Origin: JAJECS01 sp965219705
Lineage (GTDB): Bacteria; Chloroflexota; UBA11872
Direction of reading: 5' to 3'
Length of the DNA stretch: 64,000 bases
NCBI GenBank assembly: GCA_965219705.1
Contig: OZ244789.1
Coordinates: 1,488,001-1,552,000 of the forward strand
The notes under the pieces are model-generated. The model saw nothing but the letters and a program-made list of their open reading frames with translations, was not told the origin of the DNA and did not search any database. Made by a program: the position numbers and the translations under genes. The first letter of the stretch is position 1, and each line of letters starts with the position of its first letter. Positions 52,759-60,594 of this stretch are shown piece after piece.

Positions 52759-53084
52759 GCCACTGCCGCGGCGGAGGCCTCCCATGCCTCGATCAGCACG
52801 TCGAGCGTGCCGCCGCACACGTCCCCTTCCCCGCGCACGTCATCGACGAGGTCGATCTCGATGTTGCGCGCGCGGCCGTCGGCCAGGGTTCGCCGGGCGC
52901 TGGCCCGCACGTCGGACTCGACGCAGCCGCCGCCGACGGTGCCCCAGCTCGATCCGTCCGCGAAGAAGAGCATGCGCGCGCCGATGCGCTGCGGAGTCGA
53001 GCCGCGGCTGCCGACCACCATCGCCGCGGCGACGCGCTCGCCGCGGTGGGTGCGTTCCAGGATCTGCCGGAAGAAGGGCTCCAT
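52755..53084 (-). CDS. XdhC_CoxI N-terminal domain protein
   Basis: The 109-residue protein is a single XdhC_CoxI domain: EPFFRQILERTHRGERVAAAMVVGSRGSTPQRIGARML and GTVGGGCVESDV, which contains the conserved GGGCVE motif. ATG 53084 gives the normal family N-terminus. Together with the overlapping downstream gene (ATGA) it makes up one complete XdhC split over two genes; the two products probably assemble. Confidence 0.85.
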   Translation of the reverse strand: MEPFFRQILERTHRGERVAAAMVVGSRGSTPQRIGARMLFFADGSSWGTVGGGCVESDVRASARRTLADGRARNIEIDLVDDVRGEGDVCGGTLDVLIEAWEASAAAVA

Positions 53085-53207
53085 GAGCGTAAGTCTAGCC
53101 GAGCGCCGGCCGCGCCGTCCCCTGGTCGTTCGGCGCCCGCCTGGCGGCGGGCAACCGCAGGGATTGCCCTTCCGCATTGATTCGTGCGACGCGTGTGCTA
53201 GCGTCAA

Positions 53208-54269
53208 ATGGCCGCGACGATCACCGTGTGGAAGGCTCTGGCTGGGATCGCACTCTCGCGTGCGCTGACGGTGAATTTGGCGCCGTCCCATCGCGACGGT
53301 CTGGTGTTGCGCTCCCCCGTGCTGACGGCCTCGGGCACCTTTGGGTTCGGGGACGAATACCGCGACCTCGTCGACCTGAGCCGGATCGGCGCGATCGTCA
53401 CGAAGACGGTCACGCCGGAGGCCCGCGAGGGCAATCCGACGCCGCGCACCGTCGAGACCCCCGCCGGCATGCTCAACTCGATCGGCTTGCCGAATCCAGG
53501 CGCCGTGGACGTGGTGCGCGAGAAGACGCCCATCTGGCGCGAGCTGCCGTGCGCCGTGATCGTGAGTGTGTCCGCGCATGAGCCGGCGAGCTGGACCGCC
53601 CTGGCGGGGGCCTTCGACGGGATCCCCAACGTCCGTGCCATCGAGGCGAACCTCTCGTGCCCCAACGTCGCCGGCGGGCTGGACTTTTCGGCCACGCCGG
53701 AAGCCGCGGCCGCCACCGTGGCGGCGGTGCGCTCCGGCACGGAGTTGCCGGTGATCGCCAAGCTGTCACCCAACGCCGGCGATATCCGGCCCATCGCGCG
53801 GGCGGTGGAGGACGCGGGGGCGCACGCGATCTCGTTGATCAATACGATCCTGGGACTGGTGGTTGACGTGGACCGCCGGCGTGCGTTCCTTGGCGCCGGC
53901 AGCGGCGGCGTATCGGGACCGGCGATTCGCCCCGTGGCCCTGCGCTTCGTGTATGAGGCGCGGCAGGTCGTGAGCGTGCCGATCGTGGGCATCGGGGGGA
54001 TCGCCTCGACGTCGGACGCGCTGCAATTCCTGTTGGCCGGGGCGGCGGCGGTGCAGGTGGGGACGGCCACGTTTCGTGAGCCGCGCACGGCGCCGATGAT
54101 TACCGACGGCCTGGCGGCGTACGCCGGCGATCACGGCCTGACCTCGCTGCAAGAGATCGTGGGCGCGGCGCAGCCAGCGTCCCACGGCGCAGCGACCGCA
54201 GCCACCCGTCATTCCCGTGCTGGGACCGATGGGCGCGCTATTCCCTCTCCCTTGATGGGAGAGGGTTAG
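53208..54269 (+). CDS. pyrD: dihydroorotate dehydrogenase, class 1B type
   Basis: The 353-residue flavoprotein oxidises dihydroorotate to orotate in pyrimidine synthesis. Family 1 marks are LTASGTFGFGDEY, MLNSIGLPNPG and the catalytic cysteine in EANLSCPNV, which marks class 1 enzymes; the NAD-linked 1B form is suggested by overall similarity, but no pyrK is adjacent. The natural C-terminus is near residue 323 (TSLQEIVGAAQP); the last 30 residues are encoded by dispersed repeats (ending in PSPLMGEG), so the normal stop has been replaced. The start is ATG 53208. Confidence 0.9.
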   Translation: MAATITVWKALAGIALSRALTVNLAPSHRDGLVLRSPVLTASGTFGFGDEYRDLVDLSRIGAIVTKTVTPEAREGNPTPRTVETPAGMLNSIGLPNPGAVDVVREKTPIWRELPCAVIVSVSAHEPASWTALAGAFDGIPNVRAIEANLSCPNVAGGLDFSATPEAAAATVAAVRSGTELPVIAKLSPNAGDIRPIARAVEDAGAHAISLINTILGLVVDVDRRRAFLGAGSGGVSGPAIRPVALRFVYEARQVVSVPIVGIGGIASTSDALQFLLAGAAAVQVGTATFREPRTAPMITDGLAAYAGDHGLTSLQEIVGAAQPASHGAATAATRHSRAGTDGRAIPSPLMGEG

Positions 54270-54340
54270 GGTGAGGGTGACGCCCCACCGCGCATTGCCC
54301 CCTCGTTCTCACCTTCTCCCACACCAGGGGAGAAGGGACC
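54244..54340. repeat. paired dispersed repeats at the pyrD 3' end
   Basis: A unit CCTCTCCCTTGATGGGAGAGG followed by GTTAGGGTGAGGGTG (54244-54279) lies next to a second inverted repeat CCTTCTCCC-ACACCAGG-GGAGAAGG (54312-54337). The pyrD stop codon is inside the first unit. Both lie between convergent pyrD and the YchF-like gene and may terminate transcription. Confidence 0.75.
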
Positions 54341-54370
54341 GGACGCGGGAATTCGCCGGCGTCCCCGCCG

Positions 54371-55423
54371 TCAGCGGCCGAAGTGGATGTGGAGGACGTC
54401 GCGGTCGGCCAGCGGATGGTCGCGCCCGACGCGCTGGAGCCGGCCGGCGGCGCGTAACGGCGCCAGACCGCCGGCGGCAATGACCTGGTCGCACGGCGCC
54501 ACTTCGGCGCCGATGAAGCGCTGCGCGAAGTCGGTATGAATGGTCGCCGCGGCCTCCAGGGCGGTGCCGCCGGTCGGCAGAAGCCAGGCCGTGGCGGCGG
54601 CCCGATTGGCCGTGTAGAAGATTTGCAGCGCAGCCGCCTGCATGACGGCAGCGCCGACGCGGTCCGCGGCCGTGCCCCGCAGGCCCAGGTCGTCCCGGAA
54701 GGCATCGGCGTCGTCAGGCTCCAATTCCCAACAATCAGCCTCGGTCTCCCCGGCAACGACGGCGCAGCCGGGGAGGTTGTCGGTTGCAGGCGCTGCGGCG
54801 CGCGCGTCGCCGTCGGCAACGTTCATCACCAGGGCGCGCGGTTTGGCGGCGAACAGCCCAAAACCCCGCAGTTCACGCCGGTCGTCGGGCGTCAACGCCG
54901 CAGGATCGAGCACCGCGGACGCCGCGAGTTGCTGGCGTGTGCGGCCGAGCAGCTCGAAGGTGTGCTGTGCCTCGCGCCGCTCAACGCGCGGGCCGCGGGT
55001 GGCGCGCTCGTGGGCGCGCGCGGCCGCGCGGTCGAGGACATCGAGGTCCCAGAGTGCAAGCTCGGTTGCGAGATCATCGGCGCTGCTGCGCAGGGCAGTC
55101 TTCACATCAGCCCCAGTTTCTCGATGTATGACGAACGCCAGGACGTCGGCGGTTCGCAGCTCGCCCACCCAGGCGGGATTGGCATCGGCGCCAAGCCCCA
55201 GCCCGTATCCGGGAAAGTGCCACAGCGCGAGTTGGGCCTGGACCACCGACTGCGACGCCATGACCTCGGCCAAGCGCTGCAATCGGTGGTCGGGTAGGCG
55301 CAGGGTGCCGATTCGGCGCGGCAGTCGGTCGCGGGACTCGACGACCTGCGGGCCGACGGCGGCGTCGAACACCAGGTCGATGCCGCTGTCTGGACCGCCG
55401 ATCAGCGCGACGGTCGGCAGCAT
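54371..55423 (-). CDS. YchF/OLA1-like protein with degenerate GTPase domain
   Basis: The 350-residue protein aligns by eye with YchF along its length. It has RIGTLRLPDHRLQRLAEV and a coiled helical arm (ALWDLDVLDRAAARAHERA). The C-terminal TGS/DUF933 domain reads LQIFYTANRAAATAWLLPTGG, then AATIHTDFAQRFIGAEV and DRDVLHIHFGR. The nucleotide-binding motifs are ruined: the P-loop GxPNxGKST reads GGPDSGIDLV (residues 9-18) with no Lys or Ser/Thr, and the DxAGL switch reads HFPGYGL. It is therefore probably a non-catalytic paralogue. ATG 55423 has GAGGAG upstream. It is divergent from rpsT. Confidence 0.82.
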   Translation of the reverse strand: MLPTVALIGGPDSGIDLVFDAAVGPQVVESRDRLPRRIGTLRLPDHRLQRLAEVMASQSVVQAQLALWHFPGYGLGLGADANPAWVGELRTADVLAFVIHRETGADVKTALRSSADDLATELALWDLDVLDRAAARAHERATRGPRVERREAQHTFELLGRTRQQLAASAVLDPAALTPDDRRELRGFGLFAAKPRALVMNVADGDARAAAPATDNLPGCAVVAGETEADCWELEPDDADAFRDDLGLRGTAADRVGAAVMQAAALQIFYTANRAAATAWLLPTGGTALEAAATIHTDFAQRFIGAEVAPCDQVIAAGGLAPLRAAGRLQRVGRDHPLADRDVLHIHFGR

Positions 55424-55465
55424 GTTGCTCCTCTCGACCGGCGCGGCCGCAGGCGCGGGGTCCAT

Positions 55466-55474
55466 TGGTATAGT
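55466..55474 (+). promoter_or_regulatory. extended -10 promoter candidate for rpsT
   Basis: TTGGTATAGT contains a TG-N-TATAGT extended -10 box 53 bases before the rpsT start, in the divergent gap with the YchF-like gene. No clear -35 is seen, as is common with extended -10 promoters. Confidence 0.4.
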
Positions 55475-55526
55475 AAGGCGGTAGGTGACCGTAGCCTGCC
55501 CCGCTTCATCAACCTCAGGTTGGGCC

Positions 55527-55814
55527 ATGCCCGCACCCAAAGAACTCAAACGTCAGCGTGCACGCGCAAAAGGCGTGCGGCGCGAGCAATTCAGGCGCAC
55601 CCGCAACGCGAGCGTGCGCTCGGCGGTGCGGCGCCTGGTCAGGCGCGCGCGTACGGCCATTGACGAGGGCGACGCGGCGGCCGGAGAGGCCGTGCGGGCT
55701 GCTCAGGCGGCGCTGGACAGCGCGGCGCGGCGCGGGATCGTTCCGCAGAACGCGGCCGCGCGACGGCTTGGGCGGCTGGTGAAGCGACAGCGCGCGGTGG
55801 AGGACGCCGCCTAG
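55527..55814 (+). CDS. rpsT: 30S ribosomal protein S20
   Basis: The 95-residue basic protein has the S20 pattern: KELKRQRARAKGVRREQFRRTRNASVRSAVRRL and a C-terminal AAQAALDSAARRGIVPQNAAARRLGRL, the conserved helix that contacts 16S rRNA. ATG 55527 gives the usual short N-terminus; in-frame codons upstream are probably not translated. It is convergent with holA and shares the palindromic stop CTAG (55811-55814) with it. The rpsT-holA pairing is a common bacterial neighbourhood. Confidence 0.9.
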   Translation: MPAPKELKRQRARAKGVRREQFRRTRNASVRSAVRRLVRRARTAIDEGDAAAGEAVRAAQAALDSAARRGIVPQNAAARRLGRLVKRQRAVEDAA

Positions 55815-56791
55815 CGTCGCACCGGCGGGGTCGCCAGCCGCGCCGTCAGAATCTCGAGCAGCGCGTCTTCGTCGCTGCCGGTCGATTTGAGCGCGCGATC
55901 GGTGCGCACCACCTCGCCGTACATGCGCTCCAGCAAACGCGGCGACGTGCGTCGGGCCTGCGCGTGCAGCTCACGCGCTCGAAAGGGTGGCACGCCCGCA
56001 CGGCGCGCAACTTCCTTGGTATCGCCGCCCGCGTCGTGCACGGCCCTGGCCGTGGCCAGCCGCCGCAGGGCCGTGCCGATGTCGGCCAGGATCATCTGCT
56101 TGGGCGCCCGCAGCCCCAGCAGATCGTGGAGGACGCCCAGCGCCCGGCGCGGCTGCTGCGCCGAGACGGCGTTGATGTAGTCCCAGCGCCGGTGCTCGCC
56201 GATCGTGGCCGAGGCCGCGTCCACGTCGTCCATGTCCAGCCTGCCGCCGAACCCCGCGTAGGCGGCCAGTTTGTCGACCTCGCACGCGAGCAGACCGGCG
56301 TCGGGCGTGACGATCTCCACCAATCGCTCGGCCGCCGCATCCTCCAGACGCACGCCCTGGCGTTGCGCCAGCCGCTGCGCGAACTGCGCCGCCCGCCGCT
56401 CATCCAGCGGACGCACCTGCCGCACCTGCACTCCGGCCGCCTCGAGCTTCATGAACGCCTGGACGCGCGAGCGGCTGCGGCGGTCGCCCAAGTCCAGATA
56501 GGCCAGCACCGCGAGATCGCACGGCGCATCCGAGCCCGCGCCTGCAAAGGCAGCCAGCCAGGGCATGACCTTCTTGTCGCCGGCGACCAGCGCCTGGGCG
56601 TTGCTCAGCAGCACCTTGCGGCGCCCACCGAACATATCGATCGCGCTGCATGCCTGGGCGACCGCGACGAGTGACGTGTCGGCCCCGTCGAGGCGCGTGA
56701 GCGACAGGTCGTCAGCCTCGGCCAGACCAAGCGCGATGCGCGCCTCGTCGTGAATGCGGGGCTCACGCGCGCCAAGGAACACGTAGAGCAT
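55811..56791 (-). CDS. holA: DNA polymerase III subunit delta
   Basis: The 326-residue clamp-loader subunit opens the beta clamp. It has the divergent HolA pattern: MLYVFLGAREPRIHDEARIAL at the start, SAIDMFGGRRKVLLSNAQAL near residues 49-68, PDAGLLACEVDKLAAYAG near 165-182, and a C-terminal collar domain. The P-loop of true AAA+ ATPases is absent, as expected for delta. Position beside rpsT supports the call. The start is ATG 56791. Confidence 0.85.
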   Translation of the reverse strand: MLYVFLGAREPRIHDEARIALGLAEADDLSLTRLDGADTSLVAVAQACSAIDMFGGRRKVLLSNAQALVAGDKKVMPWLAAFAGAGSDAPCDLAVLAYLDLGDRRSRSRVQAFMKLEAAGVQVRQVRPLDERRAAQFAQRLAQRQGVRLEDAAAERLVEIVTPDAGLLACEVDKLAAYAGFGGRLDMDDVDAASATIGEHRRWDYINAVSAQQPRRALGVLHDLLGLRAPKQMILADIGTALRRLATARAVHDAGGDTKEVARRAGVPPFRARELHAQARRTSPRLLERMYGEVVRTDRALKSTGSDEDALLEILTARLATPPVRR

Positions 56792-56941
56792 CCGCGCGGC
56801 CTCCCCACACCCGCAACGCTCAAGGGTACGGCGCGGCCCGGCGTCCCGGCGAACGCCGTTCAGACGTTGACACCGGCAGGCGGCGCGCCCATGCTGGCAC
56901 GCCTAGAGCAATCCGCGGCGGTGGTTAACGAGGGGGTAGTC

Positions 56942-58267
56942 GTGGCGACGCAGGCGACGAGCGGCCGCATCGATCGGGAGTTTGTCGACGCCAATCCGGG
57001 ATCGAGGGCGCTGTACGCCCGCGCTCGCCAGGTGATCGCCGGCGGCGTAACGCACGACGTGCGCGTCCACTCGCCGTTCCCCGTGATGGTCGAGCGCGCG
57101 GAGGGCTCGCGGAAGTGGGACGTCGACGGCAACGAATACGTCGACTACACCATGGGGCACGGCGCCCTAATTCTGGGCCACGCGCATCCCGTCCCCACCC
57201 AGGCCGCGATTGCACAGCTCAGCCGCGGCACCCACTACGGCGCCAGCCACGAGATTGAGACCGAATGGGCCGAGCAAGTCTGCGCCATGGTGCCCAGCGT
57301 GGAGCGCGTGCGCTTCACCGGCTCCGGGACGGAGGCCACGCTCATGGCCATGCGGCTGGCCCGCGCACACACCGGGCGCGAGCGCGTCGTGAAGTTCCAC
57401 TACCACTTCCATGGCTGGCACGACTATGCGCACGTGGCCCAGTCGGATCCCCTGGACGTGCCGATGTCCGCCGGCATCCCCCAGGCCGTGCAGGATACGG
57501 TGACGGGCATTCCAACCGACCTGGACCGCGTGCGGGAGGAGCTGTCGAAGGGCGACGTGGCGGCGTTGATCGTCGAGCCCACGGGCGCGGGGTGGGGCGC
57601 CGTGCCGATGGAGCCGGCGTTCGTCAAGGCCCTGCCGGACCTGTGCCGCGAGCACGGCACCGTCTTCGTTTTGGACGAGGTCGTCACCGGGTTCCGGCTG
57701 TCACCGGGCGGCTATCAGGCGCTGCACGACATGCGCCCGGACCTGACGACGATGGCGAAGATTCTGGCCGGCGGGCTGCCCGGCGGGTGCGTCGGCGGCC
57801 GCGCGGACATTCTGATGAGGCTGGAGATGCGCGGCGATCCGTCGTGGGACCGCGGCCAGCGCATGGCGCACCCCGGCACCTTCAACGGCAACCCGCTGTC
57901 GGCCGCCACCGGTCTCGCCGTGCTGCGGCATATCGCCGACGGCGCCGTGCACGCGCAGATCGACGCCACCACGGCTCGGCTGCGTCAGGAGGTCCAAGAC
58001 GTGTTCGACCGGCACGACCTGGGTGCCATCGCCTACGGCGAGTCCTCCTACTGGCATGTGAGCATGGATGGGACGCCCTCCCGCGGCGGGATGTCGGGGA
58101 ACGATGGCGCCGCCCTGCGCCGGGCGCTGCACAGCCACGGGGTGCACATCATGACCAGCGGCGGCCTGGTGTCGAGCGCGCATACCGACGAGGACATCGA
58201 CCGCACGGTCGAAGCCTTCGAGGCCAGCGTGCGCGACCTGGAGGCGGACGGACTGGTGCGGAGCTAA
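56942..58267 (+). CDS. class III aminotransferase (glutamate-1-semialdehyde aminomutase-like)
   Basis: The PLP enzyme of about 441 residues has FTGSGTEATLMAMRLARAHTG, KFHYHFHGWHDY, the LDEVVTGFR aspartate, and the Schiff-base lysine in TTMAKILAGGLPGG. It is closest to GSA aminomutase/aspartate aminotransferase-family proteins, but lack of nearby heme genes and the IVEPTGAGWGAVPM active-site loop leave the substrate open. GTG 56942 is preferred because GAGGGGG lies just upstream; ATG 56891 is in frame 17 codons earlier. Its stop codon lies in the first copy of an approximately 75-bp direct repeat. Confidence 0.85.
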   Translation: MATQATSGRIDREFVDANPGSRALYARARQVIAGGVTHDVRVHSPFPVMVERAEGSRKWDVDGNEYVDYTMGHGALILGHAHPVPTQAAIAQLSRGTHYGASHEIETEWAEQVCAMVPSVERVRFTGSGTEATLMAMRLARAHTGRERVVKFHYHFHGWHDYAHVAQSDPLDVPMSAGIPQAVQDTVTGIPTDLDRVREELSKGDVAALIVEPTGAGWGAVPMEPAFVKALPDLCREHGTVFVLDEVVTGFRLSPGGYQALHDMRPDLTTMAKILAGGLPGGCVGGRADILMRLEMRGDPSWDRGQRMAHPGTFNGNPLSAATGLAVLRHIADGAVHAQIDATTARLRQEVQDVFDRHDLGAIAYGESSYWHVSMDGTPSRGGMSGNDGAALRRALHSHGVHIMTSGGLVSSAHTDEDIDRTVEAFEASVRDLEADGLVRS

Positions 58268-58335
58268 CGGCAGCCCGGCCAACCTCAATACGTAACCGCG
58301 GTTGGCTCCCCGGGAAAGCCCGCGGGCGGTGCGTT
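58261..58335. repeat. left copy of an approximately 75-81 bp direct repeat
   Basis: This stretch is nearly identical to 59729-59809: two substitutions and one six-base CAGCCC-type deletion. The two copies bracket the unknown-PIN gene cassette. On the minus strand it encodes the C-terminal NAPPAGFPGEPTAVTY of the dioxygenase whose intact gene ends in the right copy. Confidence 0.85.
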
Positions 58336-58430
58336 GGCCGCGCACACCGACGACCGAGGGCGGTTCATGCACGCCCATCGATAGGCCATAGCGCCTGATC
58401 CGTTCCCGTGTGGAAGTCATCACTCCCGGA
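58268..58430 (-). pseudogene. chimeric relic: sugar dehydrogenase 3' fragment fused to dioxygenase 3' end
   Basis: Read on the minus strand, 58405-58333 matches the intact sugar dehydrogenase gene (61216-61144) without gaps, encoding RYGLSMGVHE and VRGQR against RYGLPMGVHE and VRGQR there. It then joins, at a GGCCAACGC microhomology, the last codons of the dioxygenase including its stop. Neither part can be functional. It looks like a scar of duplication and deletion of the dioxygenase-dehydrogenase region. Confidence 0.75.
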
Positions 58431-58498
58431 GGCGGACAAGTCGTGATACTTTCGGGCCGTCACGCGCTGGAGTCCCAGGCGCGTCGCGGGTGCACCAT

Positions 58499-59251
58499 AT
58501 GGCGGACGACACCATTGCCCTTGAACTTGAGGGCTCGGGCTTTCTACTGGACGACTTGGATGCGATCCAGCATTTCCGCGGCTTGCTGCGCGAACTGGCG
58601 GTTGAGGCGGCGGGCGGCGCCGCGATCACCTGGGAACTGCGCCGCTTCGGGACCGGCAGCCTCGTCGCCGAGGTGCAGGGAATTGCCGAAGACCAAGACG
58701 CCGTGCACCGGGTCGCCGCTGCCTATGACTGCGTTGGGGCTGCCCTAGCCGTCGGCGATCCCGTCCCGTACTCGGACGCCGTCAGTGCGCACGCCGACGG
58801 GCTGACCAGCATGATCGATGGACGCGTCGAATTCCTCCGCTTTCGAACCGGTGGGCGCGTCCGCGAAGTTCGCCATGCATCGACGACAGCGCTAGGGAAG
58901 CCGCTCCCACGTCTCGAGTCGTTCGGTGCCATCGAAGGTGTGGTGGAAACTTTGGCTCGGCGTCCCGGGACGCGATTTGTGGTGTATCCCGACGGCGAAG
59001 TGGGCGGCGTTTCCTGCTACGTCACGGCCGAGAATGAGGCGAGAATGCCGGAGTTCTGGGGAAAGCGTGTCCGGGTCGAAGGTCTTCTGCGGAGAGACAG
59101 AGAGACGGATATGCCCCTGTCCATCCGCGACGTGACCTATATCGAGATCGTCAAGTCGCCGGTCGAAGAAACCGAGGATCTGTGGGGCGTCCTTTCTGCG
59201 GCCAGCCGGAAACCTGAGGAAATCATGCGGGCGGAATGGGATGGCAGCTAG
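58499..59251 (+). CDS. protein of unknown function paired with a PIN nuclease
   Basis: The 250-residue protein (ATG 58499; GTG 58490 also in frame) is not recognised. The N-terminal 100 residues are alpha/beta (ALELEGSGFLLDDLDAIQHFRGLLRELA). The C-terminal part holds a small beta-rich domain with WGKRVRVEGLLRRDRETDMPLSIRDVTYIEIV (about 190-220), reminiscent of an OB-like strand pattern. It overlaps the PIN gene by 11 bases, as an antitoxin gene would, but it is much longer than usual antitoxins and no DNA-binding motif is seen. The cassette is bracketed by direct repeats. Confidence 0.7.
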   Translation: MADDTIALELEGSGFLLDDLDAIQHFRGLLRELAVEAAGGAAITWELRRFGTGSLVAEVQGIAEDQDAVHRVAAAYDCVGAALAVGDPVPYSDAVSAHADGLTSMIDGRVEFLRFRTGGRVREVRHASTTALGKPLPRLESFGAIEGVVETLARRPGTRFVVYPDGEVGGVSCYVTAENEARMPEFWGKRVRVEGLLRRDRETDMPLSIRDVTYIEIVKSPVEETEDLWGVLSAASRKPEEIMRAEWDGS

Positions 59252-59735
59252 CCGCCCGCTTGTGTACTGGGACGCGTGCTGTTTCCTGTCCTATCTCAGC
59301 GGTGACCCGTCCCGATTGGTGTTGCGAACACTCATGGAGGACGCGAAGGCGGGGGGGATTCTGATCGTTACGTCTGCAATCTCCATCGCAGAAGTTGCCT
59401 ACCTTGCGCCGGAAGGGCTGGGCCGGCCTCTCGATCAGGCAATCGAAGCCAAGATTGAGAGGATGTGGCGCTGGGTTCAAGCGATCCGCATCGTGGACAC
59501 GCATGCTGGAATTGGCCGACGAGCTCGCGACTTGCTGCGGCACGCGCTGGTGCACGGTTGGGAACGAAATGCCCGCGATGCGATTCATCTGGCGTCGGCG
59601 CAACATGCCGGTGCGGTGACAGTCCATACCTACGACGCGAAGTGGGATCGCTTTTCACAGCTCATCGGGAGGACTGTGGAGCTTCCCAACTCCCTGTACG
59701 TGACGCAAGCTGGGCCGGGAACAGGCACGAGCTAG
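59241..59735 (+). CDS. PIN domain ribonuclease (VapC-like)
   Basis: The 164-residue protein has the PIN acidic quartet: D11 in YWDACCFL, E51 in SIAEV, D113 in ARDAIHLASA, and D132/D136 in TYDAKWDRF. These coordinate Mg or Mn for RNA cleavage. Such proteins are usually toxins of VapBC systems or RNA-processing factors. Overlap with the upstream unknown gene suggests a toxin-antitoxin-like pair. Its stop codon lies at the start of the right direct repeat copy, just before the convergent dioxygenase gene end. Confidence 0.85.
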   Translation: MAASRPLVYWDACCFLSYLSGDPSRLVLRTLMEDAKAGGILIVTSAISIAEVAYLAPEGLGRPLDQAIEAKIERMWRWVQAIRIVDTHAGIGRRARDLLRHALVHGWERNARDAIHLASAQHAGAVTVHTYDAKWDRFSQLIGRTVELPNSLYVTQAGPGTGTS

Positions 59736-59809
59736 CGGCAGCCCAGCCCGGCCAACCTCAATACGTAACCGCGGTTGGCTCCCCGGGAAAGCCCGCGGGC
59801 GGCGCGTTG
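59729..59809. repeat. right copy of an approximately 75-81 bp direct repeat
   Basis: This copy includes the PIN stop codon, the dioxygenase stop codon and the last 15-16 codons of the dioxygenase gene (minus strand). It is probably the original sequence, since it is part of an intact gene; the left copy at 58261-58335 is the duplicate. Confidence 0.85.
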
Positions 59810-60594
59810 CGGTTTCCGGGCAGGGGCCAGCCCTGGCCGCCCATGGTCCGGTATTCGCCGGACTTGCCGCAGAGCCAGAAGAACATTTCGGCAGCGTCCA
59901 GGCATTCCTGGAATTGTTGCCGCGGTCCTGGGACGGCGAACGTGTAGTCGGCCAGAGCGAAGTCGAAGTCCGGCTCCACGATCCAGTCGCGGGCCGGCGG
60001 CGAGGTGCGCCAGTAGTTGTACTTGAGGAGATTGCGAACCCCCCGCGCCGTCGACGCGGACCGCCGGTGCCAGATCGAGTAGACGGTGAGGAAGATCGAG
60101 CCGGCGGATGCGGCCGTCTTGACGCTGTGCCGCATGTTGCCGTAGTGCCCCATGAAGCTGGCGTGCTGGAACTGGTAGTGGGAGCCCGGCAGCACCTCGG
60201 TCGGCCCCATCTCGGGTGTGCAGGCCTCGGGGTAGTAGAAGACTTGCAGGTAGTGGAGATCGGGTCCATAGCGTGATTGGCCGTCGCGGTGCCAATGCTG
60301 CGCCGGCTGGGGCATGTGGACGCGGTGGTTGCTCATCAGGACGGGCGTGGTGAACCCCGCCCCCAGCAGTGAGCGGATGGCGCCGGCGGCCGCGGGGTTG
60401 AGCGTGACGTTCTCGATGAACCAGTCCTCGGCCAGGATGTCGGTCGGCTCGTAGTAGGTGTCGTTGTCGAGGAAGGCCACCGACCGCTGATTGATCTCCT
60501 CCGGCACCACGCCGTCGAGCAGGAGATAGCCGTTCTTGCAGAAATCGAGCACTTCGGTGTCGGTCAACGTCGGCTGGATGTGGGAGGTGTCCAT
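59758..60594 (-). CDS. phytanoyl-CoA dioxygenase (PhyH) family protein
   Basis: The 278-residue Fe(II)/2-oxoglutarate oxygenase has the HxD metal pair in HWHRDGQ near residues 100-104, followed by YLQVFYYPEACTPEMGPTEVLPGSHY. The distal His is probably in the VYSIWHRR stretch (about 170), with an Arg after it for 2-oxoglutarate. Substrates in the family range from acyl-CoA to small organics. The upstream 124-residue gene overlaps its start by one base (TGATG), so they are coupled. The start is ATG 60594. Confidence 0.87.
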   Translation of the reverse strand: MDTSHIQPTLTDTEVLDFCKNGYLLLDGVVPEEINQRSVAFLDNDTYYEPTDILAEDWFIENVTLNPAAAGAIRSLLGAGFTTPVLMSNHRVHMPQPAQHWHRDGQSRYGPDLHYLQVFYYPEACTPEMGPTEVLPGSHYQFQHASFMGHYGNMRHSVKTAASAGSIFLTVYSIWHRRSASTARGVRNLLKYNYWRTSPPARDWIVEPDFDFALADYTFAVPGPRQQFQECLDAAEMFFWLCGKSGEYRTMGGQGWPLPGNRNAPPAGFPGEPTAVTY

